A stretch of 5,004 bases of DNA from Methanobacterium sp. PtaU1.Bin242 (GTDB taxonomy: Archaea > Methanobacteriota > Methanobacteria > Methanobacteriales > Methanobacteriaceae): positions 1-5,004 of the forward strand of contig MVQZ01000309.1 in assembly GCA_002067565.1 (NCBI GenBank), given 5' to 3'. The position numbers and the translations under genes are program-made. The notes beneath the pieces were generated by a model that was given only the letters and a program-made list of their open reading frames with translations, was not told the origin of the DNA and made no database searches. Below, piece after piece: positions 1 to 5,004 of the stretch; within the stretch, counting starts at the first letter, position 1, and the number at the start of each line of letters is the position of its first letter.

Positions 1-416
1 ATACATATATCAAAAATGAGGATATCAAATTACCTGTTGCAGATATAAGGGGAAGACACCAAATTTTAGGCTATACAGACTATGCTGCTGTCTGGAGCGA
101 TGTGGATGAAAGACCAGTCTACTATCCCGAGAGATGTCAAAATTGCCAAACATGTGTGGTAAGGGAAAGATGCCCTACCAACGCCTACCAGGAGACATTA
201 AACACCAGGAAATGTTTTGGTTGTGGGATGTGTACATATTCCTGTCCATACGCTGCATTTGAAATGAAACATGGAAAAATCCCTTTTAAAACAGACGATA
301 AAATCATTGAGGTACCTATCATCTGCAGACAATCAGATATTAAAAGAGCCCGGGAGCTGGCCGATGAGCTTAAAAAAAGAATTCAAAATGGTGAATTTTA
401 CATAAAACAATGGTGA
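1..416 (+). CDS. Methanogenesis marker 16-like metalloprotein (DUF39/HcyBio plus 2x[4Fe-4S]), 3' end only
   Basis: This is the C-terminal 137 residues of a longer protein. The frame is open from base 3 with no stop, so the start lies outside the window; the GTG at 102 is an internal Val codon. Visible residues 13-30 contain the RGRH motif (PVADIRGRH) that I associate with the end of the DUF39/HcyBio domain. A two-cluster ferredoxin module follows: Cys 45, 48, 51 and 57 (CxxCxxC then five residues to CP), and Cys 71, 74, 77 and 81 (CxxCxxCxxxCP). The helical tail has an ICRQSD motif with Cys 108. DUF39 proteins are linked to sulfur incorporation into homocysteine from aspartate semialdehyde. 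The DUF39-ferredoxin fusion is the arrangement of methanogenesis marker 16, whose exact role is unknown. Two [4Fe-4S] clusters suggest electron or sulfur transfer in the cytoplasm. The alternative is the iron-sulfur component of a DUF39 sulfurtransferase. Confidence 0.75.
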   Translation, partial: TYIKNEDIKLPVADIRGRHQILGYTDYAAVWSDVDERPVYYPERCQNCQTCVVRERCPTNAYQETLNTRKCFGCGMCTYSCPYAAFEMKHGKIPFKTDDKIIEVPIICRQSDIKRARELADELKKRIQNGEFYIKQW

Positions 417-444
417 AAACATCAAAGCATAATTGTAATCTTTT

Positions 445-538
445 CTGATTTATTAAATGTCAGAAGTTTAAGATTTCCGATTATCAAATATCCTGATTTA
501 AGATTAATTTATCAAATATCCAGAAGTTTGATAATTTC
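445..538. repeat. Imperfect tandem repeats of about 28-32 bases between convergent genes
   Basis: Unit 1 (461-492) and unit 2 (493-520) both end in TTATCAAATATC, with exact 13-base copies (including the next C) at 481-493 and 509-521. TTTAAGATT recurs at 467-475 and 497-505. CAGAAGTTT recurs at 461-469 and at 521-529, which starts a third partial unit. A degenerate piece beginning CTGATTTA lies at 445-460. Read on the minus strand, the last codons and stop of the NTPase gene (CTGGATATTTGATAA) are nearly repeated downstream as CAGGATATTTGATAA. This suggests local tandem duplication of the gene's 3' end. There are too few units, and they vary too much, for a CRISPR array. Confidence 0.65.
509..534. 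terminator. Possible weak bidirectional hairpin at the convergent gene ends
   Basis: TTATCAAA (509-516) and TTTGATAA (527-534) form a perfect 8-bp stem with a 10-base loop. It covers the stop codon of the minus-strand NTPase gene and lies about 95 bases past the end of the plus-strand gene. The stem is nearly all A/T and no long T run follows on either strand, so terminator function is only a guess. Its arms are also parts of the local tandem repeats. Confidence 0.25.
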
Positions 539-1042
539 ATTATCCATATAATTCCTGTTCTTAAAAGAAACCTCAAATATAGTTATATCTGATCGTTTTT
601 TCACATTCTGGATAAATTTATGCTTTGATTTTTGATGAATGACTGCTATAACTGGTTTTTCACTATTCATGGTTGATTCAATCTCTCTTTTAAATTTTTC
701 ACTTGCAAGTTCCATAGGAGCTATTTCATCTATTAATATAAAATCAACATCTTCTAACGCTTTCTTCAGAGCTTTTACACCTACTTGATCCAGATCCTGC
801 AAGTTAATCCTGTATTTACCAAATTTAGGTCCTTCACCATCCACACTGGCCAGGACACCCTTCAGGCCGTTCTTAATGTCTATGATGTTGAAACCTATTC
901 TTTTACCTTCATATCTTATTTCTGGAGTGTAAACTCCCCCTACCTTATAACCGTTGGTTTTAAGTTTATCTTTAATTTTGTTCAATATTGAAGTTTTCCC
1001 CACACCAGGAGGTCCGGTTATCAGGATATTCAAACGTAACAT
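512..1042 (-). CDS. Nucleoside-triphosphatase, THEP1 family (P-loop NTPase)
   Basis: The product is a cytoplasmic P-loop enzyme of the THEP1/NTPase_1 family, known to hydrolyse nucleoside triphosphates to diphosphates; its cellular role is poorly defined. Walker A is GPPGVGKT at residues 10-17. The family stretch with GGVYTPEI and GKRIGFNIID spans about 35-55. A family-typical GKYRINLQDLDQVGVKAL segment lies at 75-92. Walker B is FILIDE at 101-106, followed by IAPMEL. Length (176 aa) is normal for the family. The start is uncertain. The AGGAG at 1044-1048 is only 1 base from this ATG but 10 bases from an in-frame TTG at 1033-1031, which would give MNILITGPPGVGKT, closer to the usual family N-terminus. 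The zinc-ribbon gene lies 46 bases upstream on the same strand, so co-transcription is likely. The gene converges with the marker-16-like gene. Family assignment is firm; the physiological substrate is not known. Confidence 0.88.
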   Translation of the reverse strand: MLRLNILITGPPGVGKTSILNKIKDKLKTNGYKVGGVYTPEIRYEGKRIGFNIIDIKNGLKGVLASVDGEGPKFGKYRINLQDLDQVGVKALKKALEDVDFILIDEIAPMELASEKFKREIESTMNSEKPVIAVIHQKSKHKFIQNVKKRSDITIFEVSFKNRNYMDNEIIKLLDI

Positions 1043-1043
1043 G

Positions 1044-1048
1044 CTCCT
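1044..1048 (-). promoter_or_regulatory. Shine-Dalgarno AGGAG before the NTPase gene, questioning its start
   Basis: The minus strand reads ATAGGAGC directly before ATG. One base of spacing is too short for normal initiation, whereas the in-frame TTG at 1033-1031 sits 10 bases away. Either that TTG is the true start, giving 173 aa, or the site is not used. Confidence 0.5.
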
Positions 1049-1088
1049 ATACTTTATAAAATTAGAAAATAGGCTATTAGGAATATAG

Positions 1089-1436
1089 TTATCCCCAATT
1101 TAATGAAGTTAAAGAGGGGGTATAACTGGAGAAGATAATAATCCCAAAGATAAATCCTATTAAAAGTGCAACCACCAGAAACAGGACAATTGGAAGCATC
1201 CCTCCTGAACTTTCCTTCTCTTCATTATGGTTGTCATATTCATCTTCGTATCCTGTGTTTTCAGGGTATACTGGGCCATCGTCGAAGAATTGTTCATCTT
1301 CCTCATCATAATATTCCCCCCGGATATATCTTTTCTTCAGGGGTTTGTATTCTGATACAAAAAGCTCCATACCACAATGGGGACAGTAACTGTCATCCTT
1401 TCTTATATGACCACCACAATTTTTGCAGACACCCAT
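1089..1436 (-). CDS. Small zinc-ribbon protein with C-terminal membrane anchor
   Basis: This 115-residue protein has no assigned function. Residues 4-21 form a zinc ribbon of CxxC-x10-CxxC type (Cys 4, 7, 18, 21; CKNCGG and CPHCGM). A basic stretch follows (KPLKKRYIR, about 31-39), then a strongly acidic, Tyr-rich, probably disordered linker (about 40-76). One hydrophobic segment at about 81-102 (PIVLFLVVALLIGFIFGIII) is a clear transmembrane helix, with a short polar tail. There is no signal peptide, so the zinc ribbon probably faces the cytoplasm like a tail-anchored protein. I chose the ATG at 1436 because GGAG at 1446-1449 lies 9 bases away. A TTG two codons upstream (1442) would have only 3 bases of spacing and directly follows a stop. 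Such zinc-ribbon membrane proteins are common in archaea and often uncharacterised. It lies 46 bases before the THEP1 gene, so the two probably share a transcript. Confidence 0.8.
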   Translation of the reverse strand: MGVCKNCGGHIRKDDSYCPHCGMELFVSEYKPLKKRYIRGEYYDEEDEQFFDDGPVYPENTGYEDEYDNHNEEKESSGGMLPIVLFLVVALLIGFIFGIIIFSSYTPSLTSLNWG

Positions 1437-1445
1437 TTGCAATTA

Positions 1446-1449
1446 CTCC
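1446..1449 (-). promoter_or_regulatory. Shine-Dalgarno GGAG for the zinc-ribbon gene
   Basis: The minus strand reads GTGGAGTAATTGCAAATG. GGAG is 9 bases from the ATG at 1436 and 3 bases from the in-frame TTG at 1442, so it favours the ATG start. Confidence 0.55.
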
Positions 1450-1485
1450 ACAAATAATTATTATTCGTATAAATAATACTGGATT

Positions 1486-1493
1486 GATATAAA
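1486..1493 (-). promoter_or_regulatory. Candidate archaeal TATA box for the zinc-ribbon/NTPase genes
   Basis: TTTATATC on the minus strand closely matches the archaeal TATA consensus. Initiation about 25-27 bases downstream would fall near 1463 and leave a leader of roughly 27 bases carrying the GGAG site. A second box-like element, ATTTATAC (1467-1474), would start transcription nearly at the coding region and lose that site, so the first is preferred. No obvious purine-rich BRE precedes it. Confidence 0.45.
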
Positions 1494-1871
1494 CAACCCA
1501 TTCTTAACTCTTTTAAGACTTTTTTGATGATGAATATTTAAATTTTTTTATTTAAAGAGATTTAAGTGAATCTAATAAAAATACCTATCTAATTAAGACT
1601 ATGGAAATATTGCCAATTCATTGTCCTGCTTCTAAAAAAATTTATTGAACAGCATAATAACTATTTTAATGAATTTTTTATAAGCATATTGGGTTATGGA
1701 TACTGTGGGTAAAACTGTCCCTTAACAACCATAATATTGATAAGAAAGAACTAAAAAAATTGCTATCATGAATATTACTTCAGGATCTGCTGTGGGATCT
1801 ACGTAAAATATAATTTCAACCGTTATACTTCAGGGATGAGTTTCAGAGAGCTATAACTTTATAATCAACTC

Positions 1872-1877
1872 AAAAAA
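1872..1877 (-). terminator. T-run terminator after the radical SAM gene
   Basis: Four bases after the TAA stop (1884-1882) the minus strand reads CCACTTTTTTGAG. Archaeal RNA polymerase commonly terminates at such T-runs without a hairpin, and the gene lacks a close downstream neighbour, which fits the end of the 4952-1882 operon. Confidence 0.45.
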
Positions 1878-1881
1878 GTGG

Positions 1882-2937
1882 TTAAATTAAATTTATAAAA
1901 CCTAAATTTTTGGCATAATTTATTGCTTCATCCATCTCCTGACTATGTATAAATCTGGAGATATCATCATGCCCACAAGCCCCATAAACAGGCCGGTACT
2001 GCCCCATGATATTTAAAACCACTTTTTTACCTAAATTATCATGTATCCATTCTAAAATAGGTTTAGTACAGCATTCAAGATGATTTGGAAGCACCAAATG
2101 CCTGATTATCATATCCCCTGATTCCCATGCCAGTTTATGGTTTCGGGTCACTGTTTCCCAGTAATCAGGAACATGGGAAAGTCTCAATGCACAACTATCA
2201 TTACCATACTTAAAATCAGATAGATATATATCCACAACCCCATCCAAAAGCTTCATAGCCTCCAGAGACATGTAAAAGTTGCTGTTCCAGATTATCGGGA
2301 TATTCTTTTTAATTAAGCCTGTTGTTTTTAGAATATAATGTATTTGAGGATTAGGATCTCCCCCTACAAAGTTCACGTTACGTGAGCCTTCTCTTTTTCT
2401 TCTGTCAATAATATTTGCCAGTCTTTCTTCGGATAACATCATCCCATCTTCAGGATGCTGACTTATATCCCAGTTCTGGCAGTAAACACACTGAAAGGTA
2501 CAACCCGTGAAAAAAACCGTATGACTTGGTACTAAAACAGCCTCCTCACCAATATGCAGGAATTCAGAGGCAATTCTAGCATCTTGAACTCCACAAAATC
2601 CCTGTTCATTCCAGCGGTTTACTCTACATCTTCTCTGGCAGAAAATGCAATTTTCAAATATTTTCTCTGCAATTTTTATTTTTAAATCCAAATAGGAAAA
2701 AAGAGGTTTTTCAGGAATAGAATCCAGAGTAAAGGAGAAAAGATCATGATAATTTTCTCGGATTTGCTCATGTTCTCTCCACAATTTTTCCCAAGTCTCT
2801 TGCTTATCTGCAGATATAAAAGAAGATTTTTTAGAATTTGAAAGTTTCTCTCCTTTTAAAACCTGGAAGTAATGATTAAGAACAGTCTGCAAACTTCTCG
2901 GATAATTATTTTTATTATTATCCCCACCACTATTCAA
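1882..2937 (-). CDS. Radical SAM protein, PflX-like (pyruvate formate-lyase activating enzyme homolog)
   Basis: This 351-residue radical SAM protein has the motif CTFQCVYC with Cys 146, 150 and 153, which hold the [4Fe-4S] cluster that cleaves S-adenosylmethionine. An aromatic residue precedes the last Cys, as is usual. VGGDPNP (191-197) corresponds to the glycine-rich SAM-binding strand. RHLVLPNH (279-286) and QYRP (313-316) are typical of PflX-type proteins (COG1313). An upstream group of Cys 97, 100, 104 and 115 (CIFCQRRC then GFC) may bind a second metal centre. About 90 residues precede it. PflX proteins resemble glycyl-radical activases, but their substrates are unknown and I see no glycyl-radical enzyme here. 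The start is TTG, one base after the PmbA-like stop (TGA-G-TTG), with only a weak AGGT 4 bases upstream. The first internal Met is residue 166, so a TTG start, or the later TTG at 2892, is required. Translational coupling is likely. Confidence 0.85.
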   Translation of the reverse strand: MNSGGDNNKNNYPRSLQTVLNHYFQVLKGEKLSNSKKSSFISADKQETWEKLWREHEQIRENYHDLFSFTLDSIPEKPLFSYLDLKIKIAEKIFENCIFCQRRCRVNRWNEQGFCGVQDARIASEFLHIGEEAVLVPSHTVFFTGCTFQCVYCQNWDISQHPEDGMMLSEERLANIIDRRKREGSRNVNFVGGDPNPQIHYILKTTGLIKKNIPIIWNSNFYMSLEAMKLLDGVVDIYLSDFKYGNDSCALRLSHVPDYWETVTRNHKLAWESGDMIIRHLVLPNHLECCTKPILEWIHDNLGKKVVLNIMGQYRPVYGACGHDDISRFIHSQEMDEAINYAKNLGFINLI

Positions 2938-2938
2938 C

Positions 2939-4258
2939 TCAACCTACAACCCTTAATTTAGATACCAAAATAGGAGGTACCACAAAGGAACCTATCTGCC
3001 TGGTCTTTTTTGATGTTGCAGAGGCCTTACTAAAGGCTTCAAAAACATTACCGGATATCATTGCCTTTTTAACTGGATAAGTTAACTCACCATCCTCAAT
3101 TTTAAAAGCATTCATGGCTTCCACTGAAAAATCACCAGATATGGGATTGGCCGTATGAGCCCCTAACAAATTGGTGACCAGCATACCATCTTTTATCTGA
3201 GAAACATCATTTAAATCTTCAAAATCAAGCATGAAATTACTAAAGCCTACTGAAGGCATATCTGCAAAGGAGGATCTCATACCATTTCCTGTACTATGAA
3301 CACCCGCCTTTTTGGAGGTGTATAAATCATAAATAAAATTTTTAAGAATTCCTTTCTCAACCAAGGTGGTTCTTTGGCTGGGAGTGCCTTCCCCATCACT
3401 CTTAGCCGTCATAAGACCCTTTTTAAGTGTTCCATCATCATATATGTTAAGTGATGGTACTAAAACCTGTTCACCAACTTTATCCGCATATACGGATCTT
3501 CCTCTCTGCACATTATCTGCATTAAATGCATTGGCAAATGTATAAACAAGCGCTGCTGCAGCATTATAATCAAATACAACATCCATATCCCTTGTATCTA
3601 CAGATTTACCTCCTCTTGAATCACGAGCAATCTGGCAGGCTTTCCTGGAAATTTCTTCTGGATCTATATCCAGATATCTGGACGAATCTGACTCATGTGC
3701 TGTGGATACACCCTCCCCATCGGCAATATTTACTGATATGAACCCTGAAAAGGCAGTAGATAGGTCTTCAGCGAATACGCCGTCAGAATTAGTAATAACT
3801 GTATTAAAGCAGCCTGAGGATACTCCGCCAGAAGTTGGTTGGCATCCTTCCTCCACAGCAGCATTTATCATGGTTTTGGCGAATTCCACAGTATCTTCCA
3901 CATCCAGATATCTGATCTTTTGATCATAAATTCCACTGACTTGAGGATACTGACTTTTAGATGCAAGAACAAAATTTTCATCAACTACGTTACATTTGGC
4001 ATTGAAAACAGCGTTTTCTGCTGTTTGTTGAAGTTTGTTAAGGTCTGTGGTGTAGGCAAATCCCATTTTACCCTCATGGATTACTCTTATTCCCACCCCA
4101 TAAGAGGAGACTTTCTTGGCAAAATCCACCTGATCATTCTGTATATCAACATCAACTTTTTCTTCTTTTTCCAGGAAAACTTCAGCTTCTTCAACATAAT
4201 TAAGCACAATATCCAGGGCTTTTTGTGCAATTTCTTCTGTTATTTCCATCATATACAT
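2939..4258 (-). CDS. pmbA: PmbA/TldE-like subunit of the TldD-TldE peptidase
   Basis: The 439-residue length is normal for PmbA/TldE. Family signatures are visible along the chain: YGVGIRVIHEGKMGFAYT (53-70) in the N-terminal domain, then SDGEGTPSQRTTLVEKGIL (287-305) with the following YTSKKAG-HSTGNG region, NPISGDFSVEA (371-381) and the C-terminal ISGNVFEAF (401-409). The HExxxH zinc motif of the catalytic TldD partner is absent, which identifies this as the E-type (PmbA) rather than the D-type subunit. In bacteria TldD-TldE is a heterodimeric metallopeptidase that removes leader peptides (microcin B17) and degrades unfolded peptides such as CcdA. No TldD gene lies in the window, so the partner must be encoded elsewhere. 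The ATG start is supported by GGGAGGG at 4263-4269, which begins at the upstream stop codon. The gene ends one base before the radical SAM start. The archaeal substrate is unknown. Confidence 0.9.
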   Translation of the reverse strand: MYMMEITEEIAQKALDIVLNYVEEAEVFLEKEEKVDVDIQNDQVDFAKKVSSYGVGIRVIHEGKMGFAYTTDLNKLQQTAENAVFNAKCNVVDENFVLASKSQYPQVSGIYDQKIRYLDVEDTVEFAKTMINAAVEEGCQPTSGGVSSGCFNTVITNSDGVFAEDLSTAFSGFISVNIADGEGVSTAHESDSSRYLDIDPEEISRKACQIARDSRGGKSVDTRDMDVVFDYNAAAALVYTFANAFNADNVQRGRSVYADKVGEQVLVPSLNIYDDGTLKKGLMTAKSDGEGTPSQRTTLVEKGILKNFIYDLYTSKKAGVHSTGNGMRSSFADMPSVGFSNFMLDFEDLNDVSQIKDGMLVTNLLGAHTANPISGDFSVEAMNAFKIEDGELTYPVKKAMISGNVFEAFSKASATSKKTRQIGSFVVPPILVSKLRVVG

Positions 4259-4262
4259 CTAA

Positions 4263-4269
4263 CCCTCCC
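4263..4269 (-). promoter_or_regulatory. Strong Shine-Dalgarno GGGAGGG fixing the PmbA-like start
   Basis: The minus strand reads TAGGGAGGGTTAGATG, where TAG is the stop of the phosphatase gene. The GGAGG core is 5 bases from the ATG at 4258. Two further in-frame ATGs (codons 3 and 4) are 11 and 14 bases away, so the first is preferred. The overlap of stop and ribosome binding site suggests coupled translation. Confidence 0.75.
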
Positions 4270-4952
4270 TATTTTAATATAAACTTCTCTATTGCTTCTA
4301 CCACTCCATCACCATAGGAATTTTCTGTTACATAATCTGCCAGAGCCTTAAGCTCCTCATCAGCATTATTAACCGCCACCTTCATCCCAACTACCCTTAA
4401 AAATTCAATATCATTCTCACTATCCCCAATAGCCAGAATTTCATCCATCGATATGCCCAGATCAGTGGCTAATATCTCCAGAGAGGAACCTTTATCCACA
4501 GTGGGATCTGTTAGGTGTATAGCAAATTTGGTATCATACACCTCCACATTAAAATCCCTTAATATATCCTTAACCAGCTCTTCTTCAATGTTTCTTTCTA
4601 CAGCAACTTCAGAAATCCTCTGATCAGAAAATTCCACCTTTTTAACCTTGAATCTGGACCTTAAAAATTTATAAGCCCTTTGACATTCCTCAATATTTCC
4701 CAGTACCTGTATTTTTCCATGGGATTCAATTACACCACCATTTTCAGCCACCAATCCACCAGAAGTGCCGAATAATATGGCCATTGTTTTAGTTGCACAC
4801 ATTATATTACCAGTAACGATAATAACCGGGATGCCCCTATCTTCAGCTTGACGTATGGCTTTAACCGCGTTTAAACATATTTTTCTATTTTTATCAGTTA
4901 TGGTACCATCAACATCGAGTGCTATGGCCTTCAGTTTTTTTTCACCAATCAC
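4269..4952 (-). CDS. Phosphoglycolate phosphatase, archaeal HAD type (Cof-like)
   Basis: This is a 227-residue HAD-superfamily phosphatase with all four motifs. Motif I is DVDGT (Asp13 the nucleophile, Asp15 the acid/base). Motif II is VTGN with Thr47. Motif III has Lys154 in VDKGSSL. Motif IV is GDSEND, with Asp177 and Asp181 binding magnesium. The cap lies between motifs II and III (about 75-150), the C2 arrangement of archaeal phosphoglycolate and sucrose-phosphate-like phosphatases. The likely reaction is 2-phosphoglycolate to glycolate plus phosphate in the cytoplasm, but HAD specificity cannot be read with certainty and another sugar-phosphate substrate is possible. The start is GTG, with GAGGG at 4960-4964 spaced 7 bases away, and the protein then begins shortly before motif I as usual. 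The same frame stays open to the window edge without an ATG, GTG or TTG, so a longer N-terminus is not excluded. The PmbA-like gene begins 10 bases after the stop. Confidence 0.85.
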   Translation of the reverse strand: MIGEKKLKAIALDVDGTITDKNRKICLNAVKAIRQAEDRGIPVIIVTGNIMCATKTMAILFGTSGGLVAENGGVIESHGKIQVLGNIEECQRAYKFLRSRFKVKKVEFSDQRISEVAVERNIEEELVKDILRDFNVEVYDTKFAIHLTDPTVDKGSSLEILATDLGISMDEILAIGDSENDIEFLRVVGMKVAVNNADEELKALADYVTENSYGDGVVEAIEKFILK

Positions 4953-4959
4953 ATTTAGA

Positions 4960-4964
4960 CCCTC
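4960..4964 (-). promoter_or_regulatory. Shine-Dalgarno GAGGG supporting the GTG start of the phosphatase
   Basis: GAGGG lies 7 bases before the GTG at 4952. A second, stronger site, AGGAG at 4973-4977, is too far from the GTG (20 bases) but is 6 bases from an out-of-frame ATG at 4966 that opens only three codons. Confidence 0.5.
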
Positions 4965-4988
4965 ATTATGATCTCCTGTAACCCCTTC

Positions 4989-4994
4989 ATATAA
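4989..4994 (-). promoter_or_regulatory. Possible TATA-like element upstream of the phosphatase operon
   Basis: TTATAT on the minus strand would place initiation near 4964, leaving a leader of about 12 bases with the GAGGG site. The match is short, common in AT-rich DNA, and the upstream context is cut off by the window edge. An upstream gene in the same operon is equally possible. Confidence 0.2.
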
Positions 4995-5004
4995 CCAATT
5001 TACA

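Larger units (their letters stand above)
1443..1881. other. 439-base AT-rich intergenic region with no convincing gene
   Basis: The region lies between the end of the radical SAM gene and the start of the zinc-ribbon gene. It holds the candidate promoter near 1490 and a T-run after the radical SAM stop near 1875. An A/T-only inverted repeat, TTTAAAT (1537-1543) and ATTTAAA (1550-1556), flanks six Ts. Short direct repeats are present: TACTTCAGG at 1776-1784 and 1826-1834, CTGTGGG at 1703-1709 and 1790-1796, and GGATCT at 1783-1788 and 1795-1800. A 35-codon open stretch on the minus strand (1829-1722) has no in-frame ATG, GTG or TTG before an internal ATG at 1769 and lacks a ribosome binding site. 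I recognise no tRNA, C/D-box RNA or riboswitch. Confidence 0.6.

Noticed and set aside
102..416. A free-standing 104-residue ferredoxin starting at GTG 102
   Set aside because: The frame is open upstream to the window edge and the upstream residues (RGRH motif) fit a DUF39 domain, so 102 is an internal Val codon.
445..538. CRISPR-like array
   Set aside because: Only two to three diverged units without distinct spacers, and they overlap the end of a coding gene.
1051..1065. TATA-like TTTTATAA just before the NTPase gene
   Set aside because: It ends only about 11 bases from the ATG, which would put transcription start inside the coding region; co-transcription with the zinc-ribbon gene is more likely.
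1525..1533. C-box-like TGATGATGA suggesting a box C/D guide RNA
   Set aside because: No CTGA D box follows within a suitable distance, and no C'/D' pair is visible.
1601..1648. Plus-strand 15-codon ORF (MEILPIHCPASKKIY)
   Set aside because: No ribosome binding site, very short and no recognisable features; expected by chance.
1690..1734. Possible hairpin from TTATGG (1694-1699) and CCATAA (1729-1734)
   Set aside because: Only six pairs with a long loop and no compensating flanking pairing; not strong enough for an RNA element.
3526..4282. Plus-strand open frames across the PmbA-like gene
   Set aside because: They lie opposite a gene with clear family motifs, show no ribosome binding sites and have low-complexity translations.
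4276..4283. TTTATATT as an internal promoter for the PmbA-like gene
   Set aside because: It lies within the phosphatase coding end and would start transcription inside the PmbA-like coding region, losing its strong ribosome binding site.

Overview
The window looks like chromosomal DNA of a methanogenic archaeon, most likely Methanobacteriales (Methanobacterium-like). This is an inference. It rests on the partial gene at the left edge, whose DUF39/HcyBio-type end followed by a two-cluster ferredoxin module matches methanogenesis marker protein 16. It also rests on archaeal-type THEP1 NTPase and phosphoglycolate phosphatase genes, AT-rich intergenic DNA, TATA-like boxes, and a mix of ATG, GTG and TTG starts with GGAG-type ribosome binding sites. 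I see no phage, transposon, CRISPR, tRNA or rRNA.

Layout. Bases 1-416 (+) hold the 3' end of the marker-16-like Fe-S protein. Bases 417-511 separate it from a convergent gene and carry imperfect tandem repeats that copy the end of that gene. On the minus strand, 1442-512 holds a short zinc-ribbon protein with a C-terminal membrane anchor, then a THEP1-type nucleoside triphosphatase; the two are probably co-transcribed. Bases 1443-1881 are a 439-base AT-rich gap with no convincing gene but with the likely promoter of the zinc-ribbon gene. From 4952 down to 1882 (minus) runs a tight three-gene cluster: a HAD-family phosphoglycolate phosphatase, a PmbA/TldE-like protein and a PflX-like radical SAM protein. 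Its junctions are 10 bases and 1 base, so transcription as one operon with translational coupling is likely.

How the genes work together. No pathway unites the window. The phosphatase is probably housekeeping (2-phosphoglycolate removal). PmbA/TldE normally works with TldD, which is not here, in peptide cleavage. The radical SAM protein has no known substrate. The PmbA-radical SAM coupling and the zinc-ribbon/NTPase pair are the most interesting functional hints. I found no clear evidence of a novel multi-gene system; this reads mainly as a core-genome region with several small points worth checking.
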